Below are positions 1-7,326 of a DNA stretch of 13,844 nucleotides, piece after piece. The first letter of the stretch is position 1, and every line of letters begins with the position of its first letter. The stretch comes from Desulfobacterales bacterium (GTDB taxonomy: Bacteria > Desulfobacterota > Desulfobacteria > Desulfobacterales > JAFDCJ01): NCBI GenBank assembly GCA_029939875.1, contig JAOZSC010000025.1, positions 1-13,844 on the forward strand, read 5' to 3'. The translations under genes were made by a program, and so were the position numbers. The notes under the pieces are model-generated. The model made no database searches, was not told the DNA's origin, and worked only from the letters and a program-made list of their open reading frames with translations.

Positions 1-764
1 CCCAGGGGGATATGTCCAACGCCCAGGCAATCGCCAGAAAATTTAAAGGCGACAATCTCGACCTGGTTCACTGCATCGCCACTCCCACCTCCCAGGCGAT
101 CGTGAAAGTAATTACCAAAACCCCCGTGGTTTACTCCTCGGTAACCGACCCGGTGGATGCCGGTCTGGTTAAAACCATGGGCCCCGCCGGTGGCAACGTG
201 ACCGGCGTGTCCGATGCCTGGCCCTATGATCGGCAGGTCAAACTGCACCATGAGATGGTCCCTGCGGCCAAGGTGTGGGGAACCATCTACAACGCCGGTG
301 ATGCCAATTCGGTCAAAAGCATCGGCTGGGCCAAAGCGGCCATGAAAAAATACGGCCTTAAATATGTGGAAGTCACCGTATCGACATCCGCCGAGGTTTA
401 CATGGCGGCCCAGTCGCTGGCCGACCGGGTAGACGCCATATTTATCATTTCCGACAATACCGTGGTCTCGGCCTTCGAGTCCCTGGTAAAAGTCTGCAAT
501 GACAAGAAAGTACCTCTTTTTGGCGGCGGTACCGAATCCGTGCCGCGCGGCTCGATTGCGGCGCTGGGATTCGACTACTTCCAGGTGGGATACACTGCGG
601 GCCTGAAAGCGGTCCAGATTCTCAAAGAAGGGAAAAAACCGGGAGACATCCCTTCCAGCCTGACTAAAACGTTGAAGCTGGTTGTCAACCTTAAGGCCGC
701 CAAGGCCCAGGGTGTCAAACTGGATCCCAAATTCATCAAAATGGCAGACCAAGTGATTCAATAG
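1..764 (+). CDS. ABC transporter substrate-binding protein (PF04392-like), 5' partial
   Basis: Extracellular or periplasmic solute receptor of an ABC importer, of the ABC_sub_bind type (TrpX-like family). The reading frame is open from base 3 to the TAG at 762-764. The ATG at 12 is internal, because the preceding codons (Gln-Gly-Asp) continue the family's conserved stretch before 'IARKF'. Visible hallmarks are the segments 'DLVHCIATPTSQA', 'TPVVYSSVTDPVDAGLV', 'GGNVTGVSD' and, near the end, 'FGGGTESVPRGSIAALGFDY', which are the usual two-lobed receptor landmarks. Family members are about 320 residues long, so roughly 70 residues including the signal peptide lie outside the window. Permease and ATPase genes follow in the same direction, completing an importer. 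The ligand cannot be read from the sequence; relatives are linked to aromatic amino acids or other small organics. The family call is confident, the substrate is not. Confidence 0.9.
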   Translation, partial: QGDMSNAQAIARKFKGDNLDLVHCIATPTSQAIVKVITKTPVVYSSVTDPVDAGLVKTMGPAGGNVTGVSDAWPYDRQVKLHHEMVPAAKVWGTIYNAGDANSVKSIGWAKAAMKKYGLKYVEVTVSTSAEVYMAAQSLADRVDAIFIISDNTVVSAFESLVKVCNDKKVPLFGGGTESVPRGSIAALGFDYFQVGYTAGLKAVQILKEGKKPGDIPSSLTKTLKLVVNLKAAKAQGVKLDPKFIKMADQVIQ

Positions 765-778
765 CGCTTGCCCGCGTT

Positions 779-823
779 AAGCCGCACCTGGCGCATCTTT
801 TGTCCCAGCCGGGCGCGGCTTTT
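779..823 (+). terminator. Hairpin between receptor and permease genes (attenuator or partial terminator)
   Basis: AAGCCGC (779-785) pairs with GCGGCTT (815-821). After one A/C mismatch, CCTGGC (787-792) pairs with GCCGGG (808-813) with a single G-T wobble, leaving a 15-base loop. Only four T residues follow (820-823), so termination would be partial. It lies 15 bases after the receptor stop codon. In ABC operons such structures often raise expression of the receptor relative to the membrane components; here that role is inference. Confidence 0.5.
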
Positions 824-858
824 GCGTTACCTAAATTGAGCGACTGTTGAGGAGTGCC

Positions 859-1746
859 ATGCTCAATATCATCCCCATATCCCTAGAGCAGGGTCTGGCC
901 TATGCCCTGGTCGCCCTGGGAATTGCACTGACATTTCGGGTGTTAGCCTTTCCGGATCTGACGGTTGACGGAAGTTTTCCGCTGGGCGGAGCAGTTGCCG
1001 CGCGTCTGATATTTGACGGCATGGACCCGGTCACTTCTACGCTGATCGCCACCGCAGCAGGTTTTGTTGCCGGGTATCTGACCGGAATCTTTGCCACAAA
1101 ATTCAAAATCAACTCCCTGCTGGCCGGGATCCTGATGATGACCATTTTGTATTCGGTCAACCTGAGAATCATGGGACGGGCCAACATTCCGCTGTTGAAC
1201 CAACCCACCCTGTTCACCCCCATGGAATCTCTGAACATGTCACGCGATCTCCCGGTTATCATTTTCTTTCTGGTTATCGCTTTGGTATGCAAATTCGCCA
1301 TCGATGTTTTTCTTCACACCGAGTACGGGCTGGGACTGCGCGCAACGGGCGACAATGAGGAAATGATCCGTTCGCTGGGGGTCAACACCGATGCGGCCAC
1401 TAATTTCGGCCTGGGGGTTTCAAACGCCATGGTCGCCCTGGCGGGAGCCCTGATCGCCCAGGACCAGGGATTTTCCGATGTGGGCATGGGAATCGGCATG
1501 ATCGTTGCGGGCCTGGCCTCGATCATCATCGGAGAGGCTCTGATTAAACCGACGACTGTGGTCAGGCTCACACTTGCCGCGGCCTTCGGTTCCGTGGTCT
1601 ACCGTTTTATTATTGCCCTGGGAATGCGCATGGGGCTTGCCCCGACCGATCTCAAGCTGGCAACCGGCGTCATGGTGGTCATCGCCCTGGCAATTCCGGC
1701 CATTCGCGGACAACGGGAAAAAAAATTAAACCTCAGAGGAATGTGA
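859..1746 (+). CDS. ABC transporter permease, branched-chain type (BPD_transp_2)
   Basis: Inner-membrane channel subunit of the importer whose receptor is encoded just upstream. The 295-residue product is almost entirely hydrophobic with about eight membrane segments. It carries the family landmarks 'FPDLTVDGSFPLGGA' near residues 31-45 and a cytoplasmic loop 'GLGLRATGDNEEMIRSLGV' typical of BPD_transp_2 proteins, the likely contact for the ATPase. A longer reading could begin at TTG 847. I prefer ATG 859 because GAGGAG at 849-854 lies directly before it and the resulting N terminus matches a normal amphipathic start. The ATPase gene begins 3 bases after the stop, so the two are co-transcribed and probably translationally coupled. 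Family assignment is firm; the transported compound is unknown. Confidence 0.92.
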   Translation: MLNIIPISLEQGLAYALVALGIALTFRVLAFPDLTVDGSFPLGGAVAARLIFDGMDPVTSTLIATAAGFVAGYLTGIFATKFKINSLLAGILMMTILYSVNLRIMGRANIPLLNQPTLFTPMESLNMSRDLPVIIFFLVIALVCKFAIDVFLHTEYGLGLRATGDNEEMIRSLGVNTDAATNFGLGVSNAMVALAGALIAQDQGFSDVGMGIGMIVAGLASIIIGEALIKPTTVVRLTLAAAFGSVVYRFIIALGMRMGLAPTDLKLATGVMVVIALAIPAIRGQREKKLNLRGM

Positions 1747-1749
1747 ACC

Positions 1750-2544
1750 TTGGCCGAGTATATGCTGGCATTAAATGGCGTCACGAAAATATTCAACAAA
1801 GGCACCCAGGACGAAAAGCGGGCCCTAGATAATTTCAGCCTTGAAGTTGAAAAAGGTGACTTCATCACCATCATCGGTTCCAACGGGGCGGGCAAGACCA
1901 CACTTTTAAACGCAATCGCCGGAACTGTCGAGACTGATCAGGGACAGATAATTGTAAACGACCAGGATGTAACCAAGTGGCATGATTTCCAGATGGCCCG
2001 GTTTGTCTCTCGTGTCTTTCAAAGCCCCACCATGGGGACGGCCGGCGAAATGACAATCGAGGAAAACCTATGCATGGCCGAATTAAGGGGTAAAAGACGG
2101 GGCCTGAAGTGGGGAGTCACGAAAAGCAGGCGTTTACGGTACAAAGAAGTCCTCAAGGTTTTGGATCTCGGACTGGAAGAAAGACTGAAGCAGGCCGTCG
2201 GTCTGCTGTCTGGAGGCCAACGCCAGTCGCTGACACTGCTGATGACAACCCTGGCCCCGCCCAAGCTTCTTTTGCTCGATGAGCACACGGCCGCCCTGGA
2301 TCCCCGCACCGCTTCCAAAGTACTGGACCTGACCGACACCATGGTCCGGGAAAACAGGCTGACCACCCTGATGGTAACCCACAATATGAACCATGCCTTG
2401 AAATATGGCAACCGGATGGTCATGCTTCATCAGGGCAGGATCCAGCTTGACATCCAGGGTGATGAGAAGAAAAAATTAACGGTTGCCGAAATCGTCGCCA
2501 AGTTTGGGCAAACCCTTAAAGATGAGACCCTGCTCTCGTGCTGA
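1750..2544 (+). CDS. ABC transporter ATP-binding protein
   Basis: Cytoplasmic ATPase that energises the importer. The 264-residue protein shows all nucleotide-binding elements: Walker A 'GSNGAGKTT' (residues 43-51), signature 'LSGGQRQ' (153-159), Walker B 'LLLLDE' with D177 and E178, and the H-loop histidine H211. The Q-loop lies in 'RVFQSPTMGTAGEMTIEENL', which is typical of the ATPases paired with PF04392 receptors. The TTG at 1750 is taken as the start because GAGGA at 1736-1740 sits nine bases before it; the in-frame ATG at 1762 would be too far from that site. It follows the permease stop after 3 bases. No clear intrinsic terminator follows before the convergent small gene ending at 2613. 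Confidence 0.93.
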   Translation: MAEYMLALNGVTKIFNKGTQDEKRALDNFSLEVEKGDFITIIGSNGAGKTTLLNAIAGTVETDQGQIIVNDQDVTKWHDFQMARFVSRVFQSPTMGTAGEMTIEENLCMAELRGKRRGLKWGVTKSRRLRYKEVLKVLDLGLEERLKQAVGLLSGGQRQSLTLLMTTLAPPKLLLLDEHTAALDPRTASKVLDLTDTMVRENRLTTLMVTHNMNHALKYGNRMVMLHQGRIQLDIQGDEKKKLTVAEIVAKFGQTLKDETLLSC

Positions 2545-2612
2545 CCCTGGGAAATGAGGCCGGCACCGGCCAGGGTTACCGGACCGGTGGAGCCTGGCAG
2601 CAGGGCCGGGGC

Positions 2613-2804
2613 TTATTCATATGCGATCACGCGAATCAAGCCAATGGTGCCACTGTCATCGGTGGTGCAGGTGTCGCTGACGGAAACGACTTTTTTTACC
2701 TTATTTTTCATGAGAAACTGGTTGACCACTTCATCCAGGGCCTCGAGTTCCTTGCGGGCCTGAAAAATTTTTAACGGGCATGCAAAGGTTTTAATTTGGG
2801 CCAT
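2613..2804 (-). CDS. Small conserved-looking protein of unknown function (63 aa)
   Basis: A 63-residue soluble protein, 'MAQIKTFACPLKIF...', that I do not recognise as a characterised family. It begins with a basic/hydrophobic strand, has a charged helical middle (residues 17-38, 'ARKELEALDEVVNQFL') and ends with a Ser/Thr/Asp-rich turn followed by the strand 'GLIRVIAYE'. That is a plausible compact alpha/beta fold. There is no signal peptide or membrane segment, and the single Cys pair (residues 9 and 46) has no metal-motif spacing. The best evidence that it is real is the ribosome-binding site: AGGAGGAGG ending a few bases before the ATG at 2804. The opposite-strand frames here lack such a site and have low-complexity content. 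It lies 234 bp downstream of the DUF1786 gene in the same direction and may have its own promoter. Confidence 0.75.
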   Translation of the reverse strand: MAQIKTFACPLKIFQARKELEALDEVVNQFLMKNKVKKVVSVSDTCTTDDSGTIGLIRVIAYE

Positions 2805-2859
2805 GGTTCCTCCTCCTTTTTCCTTGTCTAAGAATCAATCAAAGTGATCGATTACACCG

Positions 2860-2880
2860 CAATTGAGCGCGACTCAATTG
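2860..2880. repeat. Perfect 8-bp inverted repeat with 5-base centre
   Basis: CAATTGAG (2860-2867) and CTCAATTG (2873-2880) are exact inverse complements around CGCGA. It lies 56 bases upstream of the start of the small - strand gene. It could be an operator or a small mRNA hairpin in the leader of that gene. No T-run follows on either strand, so it is not an intrinsic terminator. Confidence 0.5.
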
Positions 2881-2915
2881 GTCGGTTGTCTGTAGTCAGT
2901 TGTCCGTTGCCTGTT
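2881..2915. repeat. Degenerate heptamer tandem repeat (GTCNGTT)n
   Basis: Five consecutive 7-base units can be read: GTCGGTT, GTCTGTA, GTCAGTT, GTCCGTT and GCCTGTT. They start immediately after the inverted repeat at 2860-2880. The period of seven is exact while the units vary at position 4 and the ends, resembling the short tandemly repeated heptamers described in other bacterial genomes. It lies in the 234-bp spacer between the DUF1786 gene and the small gene; the rest of that spacer is AT-rich with no gene visible. Confidence 0.6.
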
Positions 2916-3038
2916 GGGCCGCATAAGGCCTGATTTTTATAATCGCACAGATCATGACAATCTCGATTAATCCTGCAATGCTTACCTGACCACGAACCGC
3001 AAACAATCACCACGGACAATTGTGTCGTTAATGCGCAA

Positions 3039-4115
3039 TTATATGTAATTGATCGGCGCCATCCCTTTGCGTCTTCGCAGGGCTTCCAGCAGGCCCAGCG
3101 TGCCGGTCAGCATGTTGTCTCCAAACGGAGCACCGTAAGTGATCGGCAGTTTCGATCCTTTCACCAGCCGCCGTTTCGGGCCGGTGGCGATGATAACCTC
3201 TACGGCCTTGAACCCGACGGCCCGGCGCACATAGGCACCATGGCCGCCTTCGGAAAGAATCCGCTGGTGGGCCAGGTTCCCATCACACAGGTCCACGATC
3301 AGTTCTTCCAGGCGTCCAAGGGTGATATCCTGGGTATGGTATTCGAAAAAACCGGCGAGTTCTTCGCCGAGCATGGTGGCGGCCACCGTGTGGGAAGTGG
3401 CCACGTCCAGAATCACAACGCGCCGGCTGCTGCCGGCAAGCATGTCCATGGATGCGCCCACAATGGCCGCCATGCCGCTGTCCATGACATAAATCTCTTC
3501 CGCGGGAAGAGCGGCGGCAGACCGGGCAATGGACTTCAGGCGACTCATGACCTCCGGGACCTCGTCGCTTTTATACAGCAGTGTATGGGGACGAGGGTCT
3601 TTTTCCAAGCGGGCTTTGAACAGGTTGTGACGAAAATCCAGGTGGGAAACCCCCGGCGGGGGTACCCCGTGGTCCTGGGCGCAAACCACCACGGCATCAA
3701 ATGAAAACGGCACTCCGAACCCGTCCACAATCTGTTGCAACCGCTCGTGGTCCACATCGGCGAGCTTAAGGTGGTCAAATTTGCCGTCCTGGCGCAACTG
3801 TTCGGCTTTTTCGTCTTCCACCACCGTAAGCCCCCAGGACCGTATCTTTTCCAGGTCGTGATGCAGGGTGGCAGCCGCGGACACGCTCAGCACCACCTGC
3901 GCTTGGCTGGCCTTTTGCTTCAGCACGGATGTGATGGAACCACCGCCCATCTCGACTCCGGTCACCAGCAGATCTGCGGACAGTTGTGCCGCCTTTTGCG
4001 CCAGGTATCTCACCGGAGATTTTACCACCGCCTTGTAATGCAGATCAGCCCGGGTATCATACCACAGCACGTCCATGGTGCCCGCCCCGACGTCCACCAT
4101 TAAAAACCGACTCAT
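3039..4115 (-). CDS. DUF1786 family protein, ASKHA-fold-like
   Basis: A 358-residue soluble protein of the DUF1786 family (sometimes labelled as related to pyruvate formate-lyase activation, without biochemical proof). The N terminus 'MVDVGAGTMDVLWYD' (D8, G10, G12, T13) resembles the phosphate-1 loop of acetate kinase/Hsp70/actin-type ATPases. 'ILDVATSHTVAA' with D237 resembles phosphate-2, and 'IIATGPKRRL' near the C terminus the adenosine loop. The motif 'MDSGMAAIVGA' around D212 is characteristic of the family. Its ATG overlaps the stop of the upstream MFS gene by four bases (ATGA at 4112-4115), so translation is probably coupled and the proteins likely act in one pathway. A corrinoid-activation-type ASKHA protein is encoded divergently nearby. 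The family call is good; the biochemical role is unknown. Confidence 0.85.
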   Translation of the reverse strand: MSRFLMVDVGAGTMDVLWYDTRADLHYKAVVKSPVRYLAQKAAQLSADLLVTGVEMGGGSITSVLKQKASQAQVVLSVSAAATLHHDLEKIRSWGLTVVEDEKAEQLRQDGKFDHLKLADVDHERLQQIVDGFGVPFSFDAVVVCAQDHGVPPPGVSHLDFRHNLFKARLEKDPRPHTLLYKSDEVPEVMSRLKSIARSAAALPAEEIYVMDSGMAAIVGASMDMLAGSSRRVVILDVATSHTVAATMLGEELAGFFEYHTQDITLGRLEELIVDLCDGNLAHQRILSEGGHGAYVRRAVGFKAVEVIIATGPKRRLVKGSKLPITYGAPFGDNMLTGTLGLLEALRRRKGMAPINYI

Positions 4116-5356
4116 ATTTCAGAACCCCTTTCTTTCTTTTGAACCCGGCTCATCAAAACAATCGCCAACACCGCCATTATTACATTAATAATAAATGCCT
4201 GATTGTAAACACCGGTGGCGTCCCGCAAAACGCCCGTCACCCAGTGGGTTAAAATCGCCCCCAGACCGTAAAAGGGCGTCCAGGCCCCGATGACCGTGCC
4301 CATGGCTTCCCGTGGGAAATAATCCCCGGCACAGGCCCCGTAAATCGGGAAAGTGGCACCGTAAAACAGGGCCAGAATGCCGATAAAAATGGAAAGCACC
4401 ATCCACGAATCGCCGGCCAGGACGATGACCGCCAGGCATCCGGTGATAACGGTGTTGGAAATGAGAATGGTTTTTTTGCGGCCCAGAAAGTCAGACAGCG
4501 GCAAAATGGTCAGCACACCAATGATCTGGCCGATACCGTGAATAGTGGCCAGCAGGCTGGCCTGGGCCAGCGGCAGGTTCAACTGATACCGGGCGTAATC
4601 CACCATAAAAGTGGTGATGCCATATAGGGCGTAGGCGACGGCAAAATAGGAGCCGCCGATTAACCAGAAGCGGCGGTCGGCAAAAAGAGAGGCCAGCGGT
4701 ATTTTGGGTTGCGGGGCTACGACGCCATCCGGCGAATCGACGCTGTCCTTTTTTTCCCCCCAGGGCTGAAAACCGGCGGCCAGCGGATCGCTTCTTAGAA
4801 ACACGCCGTTGACAGCCACCATGGCCAGAGCCATGGCTCCCAGAAAAAACCAGGCATAGCGCCAGTTAAAATATTGCACCACCCACGGAAAAACAGCGCC
4901 CATGGTGGCAAACCCCAGCCCGAAGCCGGTGGAAAGAATCCCCAGGGCGAATCCCCGTCGATTAAAGGCAAACCAACGCTGCACCAGCGTAATCACCGGG
5001 GCCCAGAGACCTGTAGAGCCCAGGCCGGCAATGCCAAAAAACAGGCAGGCCGACCACAGGCTGTGAGCAAAACCCATTAACAGCACACCGCAGCCGAGAA
5101 TCAAAAGGCAGATGGTAATCACCCGCCGGGCTCCCAGTCGATCGGTCAAATACCCGGTAAAAGGAGTGATCGCGATATAGGTAAACAGGTAGGAATTATA
5201 AATCGATCCCCCGGCGGTCCGGCCGAAGCCCAGGGTGCGGATCATCTCCGGCAGGACAACCCCGTAGCCGAGCCGCACCGAATAGTTGATGAAAAGGTCC
5301 ACAAAACAGATACCCAGAATCACCCATGCCCAGTGCAACGTCCGCTTTGCTGTCAT
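4112..5356 (-). CDS. MFS transporter (OFA/monocarboxylate-like)
   Basis: Twelve-segment inner-membrane carrier of the major facilitator superfamily, 414 residues. The loop 2-3 signature 'GYLTDRLGARRV' and its second-half counterpart 'LSDFLGRKK' are both visible, separated by a hydrophilic central loop around residues 190-215. The overall layout resembles oxalate/formate or monocarboxylate carriers, so a small organic anion is a reasonable but unproven substrate. ATG 5356 is supported by GGAGGG at 5363-5368, six bases away. The final TGA overlaps the start of the DUF1786 gene. It is divergent from the ferredoxin/ASKHA gene at 5492, so the two units may share regulation. Confidence 0.9.
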   Translation of the reverse strand: MTAKRTLHWAWVILGICFVDLFINYSVRLGYGVVLPEMIRTLGFGRTAGGSIYNSYLFTYIAITPFTGYLTDRLGARRVITICLLILGCGVLLMGFAHSLWSACLFFGIAGLGSTGLWAPVITLVQRWFAFNRRGFALGILSTGFGLGFATMGAVFPWVVQYFNWRYAWFFLGAMALAMVAVNGVFLRSDPLAAGFQPWGEKKDSVDSPDGVVAPQPKIPLASLFADRRFWLIGGSYFAVAYALYGITTFMVDYARYQLNLPLAQASLLATIHGIGQIIGVLTILPLSDFLGRKKTILISNTVITGCLAVIVLAGDSWMVLSIFIGILALFYGATFPIYGACAGDYFPREAMGTVIGAWTPFYGLGAILTHWVTGVLRDATGVYNQAFIINVIMAVLAIVLMSRVQKKERGSEI

Positions 5357-5412
5357 ATGCGTCCCTCCATACGGGTTGTGTACCTTTTTTCCACTCGAAA
5401 TTGCAACCCCAT

Positions 5413-5441
5413 TTGACTTGAATCTGTTGCTGTGTCATAGA
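5413..5441 (+). promoter_or_regulatory. Weak sigma70-like promoter candidate for the ferredoxin/ASKHA gene
   Basis: TTGACT (5413-5418) followed after 17 bases by CATAGA (5436-5441). The -35 matches at five of six positions but the -10 only at three. It is placed correctly in the 135-bp divergent spacer, about 50 bases before the start codon at 5492. Offered as a candidate only. Confidence 0.3.
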
Positions 5442-5491
5442 CAATGGGCTTTTAAAACACAGTTGATGTTAACTTTAGGACGGATTCCCCC

Positions 5492-7144
5492 ATGAACACA
5501 GGACGACATACCATTTATATCAAAACCGAAGACCGGCGAATTCCGGCTGCTACGGGTCAAACGCTGCTGGAGGCGTTCATCGAAGCAGGAATTTTTTTGC
5601 GCACCGATTGCGGGGGCAAAGGTCTTTGCGGCAAATGCCGGGTCACCATCACCGGCGACAGTCAAAACAGGGTGGAAAAACCCGACGAATCCGAAAAAAA
5701 ATGTTTGGGTCAAACGGACCTGGCAACCGGTTATCGCCTGGCATGCCGGGTGAGGGTAAAAGCGGATCTGGCAATGGATATTCCAGACGCCAGCCGGCTC
5801 AACGCGGAAGTGGCGCAAAAAGGCCTGTCCACCCTTTTTGCCGAACCGGCCGGTGCAAGGCCTGCGGCGGCACAACAGGCTGACGTATACGGCCTGGCCG
5901 TCGACCTGGGGACCACCACCATTGCGGTTTACCTGTGCAATCTGGGCACGGGTGCGGTGGTGGCATCCACATCAGCAAAAAATCCCCAGGCTTTGTACGG
6001 CGATGATGTCATGAGCCGTATCAGCGCCATCCAGCAGGACAACGAGCTTCTGGCGCGCCTCCAAAAAATGGCGGTCCAAGCCGTGCAATGGGCCACCAGC
6101 TCTGTTTGCCGGTCCACCGGAATCGATCCGTTGCGCATTACCACCATGACCGTGGTGGGCAACACCACCATGGTCCATATTTTCGCCGGCCGGGATCCAT
6201 CGACCATCGGTGTGTTCCCTTACCAGCCGGCCTTTGTGGATGAACAGGCCTTTGAAGCGGCTTCCATCGGCCTGCGCTTTAATCCGAAAGCAATCATTCG
6301 TACCCTGCCGCTGATTACCGGGTTTATCGGGGCTGACATTGTCGCCGCCGCTCTGGCCTGCGAACTGCCCCGTGCCGCCGCGGGCACCATGCTGGTGGAC
6401 CTGGGTACCAACGGCGAAATCATATATCGGGTCGCAAACGGCCTGGTGGCCACCTCCTGTGCCACCGGTCCGGCCCTTGAAGGCGCCGCCATCCGGCATG
6501 GCATGCAGGCGGTATCGGGGGCCATTGATGCCGTCACCATCGATAAAACCAGCGGGCGGGCGATTTGTTCGCTTATCCAAAGGCAAGCGGGCAACCCCCA
6601 AAAAGCGGCCGGCATCTGCGGTTCGGGGGTAATCAGTGCGGCGGCACAACTGTTGCGGGCCGGCATTATTTTAAAAGATGGCGCCTTTAACGCCGATACG
6701 AACTCACCGTACCTTCAGCGCGATGACAACAATTCACCGGAATTTATCCTGGTTCCTGGGGAACAAACCCAGGATGGACGGCCGATCACCTTTACCCAAA
6801 AAGACGTACGGGCCGTCCAGCTGGCCAAAGGCGCATTGCGTACCGGCATTGACTTGCTGTGCCGGGAAACAGGGATGAAACAGCCGGATAAAATACTGGT
6901 GGCCGGTGCGTTTGGAAGCTTTATCAACATCGCAGACGCCCTGACCCTGGGGCTGTTTCCGCCAGTGGATGAAAACAATATTGAAGTGGTGGGAAATGCT
7001 GCCGGCGCCGGCGCCACCCGGGCTCTTTTTGATGAAAATTTTTCAAAACATGCCGGAGAGCTGACACGTCAGACCCGGGTGGTGGAGCTTTCCGACCACC
7101 CGGATTTTCAGGATATGTTCATTGAATCGCTGGCTTTTCCGTAG
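5492..7144 (+). CDS. [2Fe-2S] ferredoxin / ASKHA (DUF4445) protein, corrinoid-activation type
   Basis: A 550-residue protein of the family that reductively re-activates corrinoid proteins with ATP (RACo-like). The N-terminal ferredoxin domain has the [2Fe-2S] ligands C40, C46, C49 and C85 in the plant-type spacing. The C-terminal ASKHA half begins with 'AVDLGTTTIAV' (D138), continues with 'MLVDLGTNGEI' (D303) and 'GICGSGV' (374-380), and ends with the 'AGAFGSF' loop (472-475). All domains are intact and the length is close to the family norm. The start is supported by AGGACGGA at 5477-5484. In characterised relatives electrons pass from the cluster to bring Co(II) corrinoid back to Co(I). No methyltransferase or corrinoid protein is encoded in the window, so its partner is elsewhere. 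It is divergent from the MFS/DUF1786 pair. Confidence 0.9.
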   Translation: MNTGRHTIYIKTEDRRIPAATGQTLLEAFIEAGIFLRTDCGGKGLCGKCRVTITGDSQNRVEKPDESEKKCLGQTDLATGYRLACRVRVKADLAMDIPDASRLNAEVAQKGLSTLFAEPAGARPAAAQQADVYGLAVDLGTTTIAVYLCNLGTGAVVASTSAKNPQALYGDDVMSRISAIQQDNELLARLQKMAVQAVQWATSSVCRSTGIDPLRITTMTVVGNTTMVHIFAGRDPSTIGVFPYQPAFVDEQAFEAASIGLRFNPKAIIRTLPLITGFIGADIVAAALACELPRAAAGTMLVDLGTNGEIIYRVANGLVATSCATGPALEGAAIRHGMQAVSGAIDAVTIDKTSGRAICSLIQRQAGNPQKAAGICGSGVISAAAQLLRAGIILKDGAFNADTNSPYLQRDDNNSPEFILVPGEQTQDGRPITFTQKDVRAVQLAKGALRTGIDLLCRETGMKQPDKILVAGAFGSFINIADALTLGLFPPVDENNIEVVGNAAGAGATRALFDENFSKHAGELTRQTRVVELSDHPDFQDMFIESLAFP

Positions 7145-7155
7145 ACAAAGAAAGG

Positions 7156-7257
7156 CCGGCTGGGAGGCTATGAAGCTGGAAGGCTGGAACGCTTAAATAA
7201 TAATTCTATCCTTATCAAAAGCCTTCAAGCTTTCCAGCCTCCAGGCCTTCCAGCCAA
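7156..7257. repeat. Inverted pair of degenerate octamer tandem repeats
   Basis: The left arm reads as five 8-base units (7156-7195): CCGGCTGG, GAGGCTAT, GAAGCTGG, AAGGCTGG, AACGCTTA. The right arm (7219-7257) reads as AAGCCTT, CAAGCTTT, CCAGCCTC, CAGGCCTT, CCAGCCAA, the inverse complement of the same consensus AAGGCTGG. An AT-rich 23-base centre separates them. RNA from either strand could form a long imperfect stem. Located between convergent genes, it could act as a bidirectional transcription end. Confidence 0.65.
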
Positions 7258-7261
7258 TTAT

Positions 7262-7320
7262 CCTTTATCCTTTGACCCTTCCTTGCACCTTGGACCCTGA
7301 ACCTTTCTTTTCCTTGTACC
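7262..7320. repeat. Degenerate CCTTNNA heptamer array
   Basis: Units CCTTTAT, CCTTTGA, (CCCTT), CCTTGCA, CCTTGGA, CCCTGAA, CCTTTCT, (TTT), CCTTGTA follow one another with period seven apart from the two interruptions in brackets. The array fills the space between the octamer repeats and the stop codon of the convergent hydrolase gene. No coding sequence is visible in it. Confidence 0.55.
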
Positions 7321-7326
7321 CATCCG

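Noticed and set aside
847..858. TTG 847 as start of the permease gene
   Set aside because: It would overlap the ribosome-binding site GAGGAG at 849-854, which instead serves the ATG at 859.
2538..2774. + strand frame of 78 codons after the ABC ATPase gene
   Set aside because: It is opposite the small - strand gene that has a consensus ribosome site. It has no site of its own, and its Gly-rich composition looks like a shadow frame.
2881..2915. CRISPR-like repetition
   Set aside because: Units are seven bases long, contiguous and degenerate, with no unique spacers and no cas genes in the window.
2960..3000. Sigma54 promoter upstream of the small - strand gene
   Set aside because: A GG and a GC doublet are present on the - strand, but their spacing is 13 or 8 bases instead of 10.
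5972..6649. Long - strand frame (225 codons) inside the ferredoxin/ASKHA gene
   Set aside because: The sense strand encodes a full protein with all cluster ligands and ATPase motifs; the antisense frame is a GC-driven shadow.
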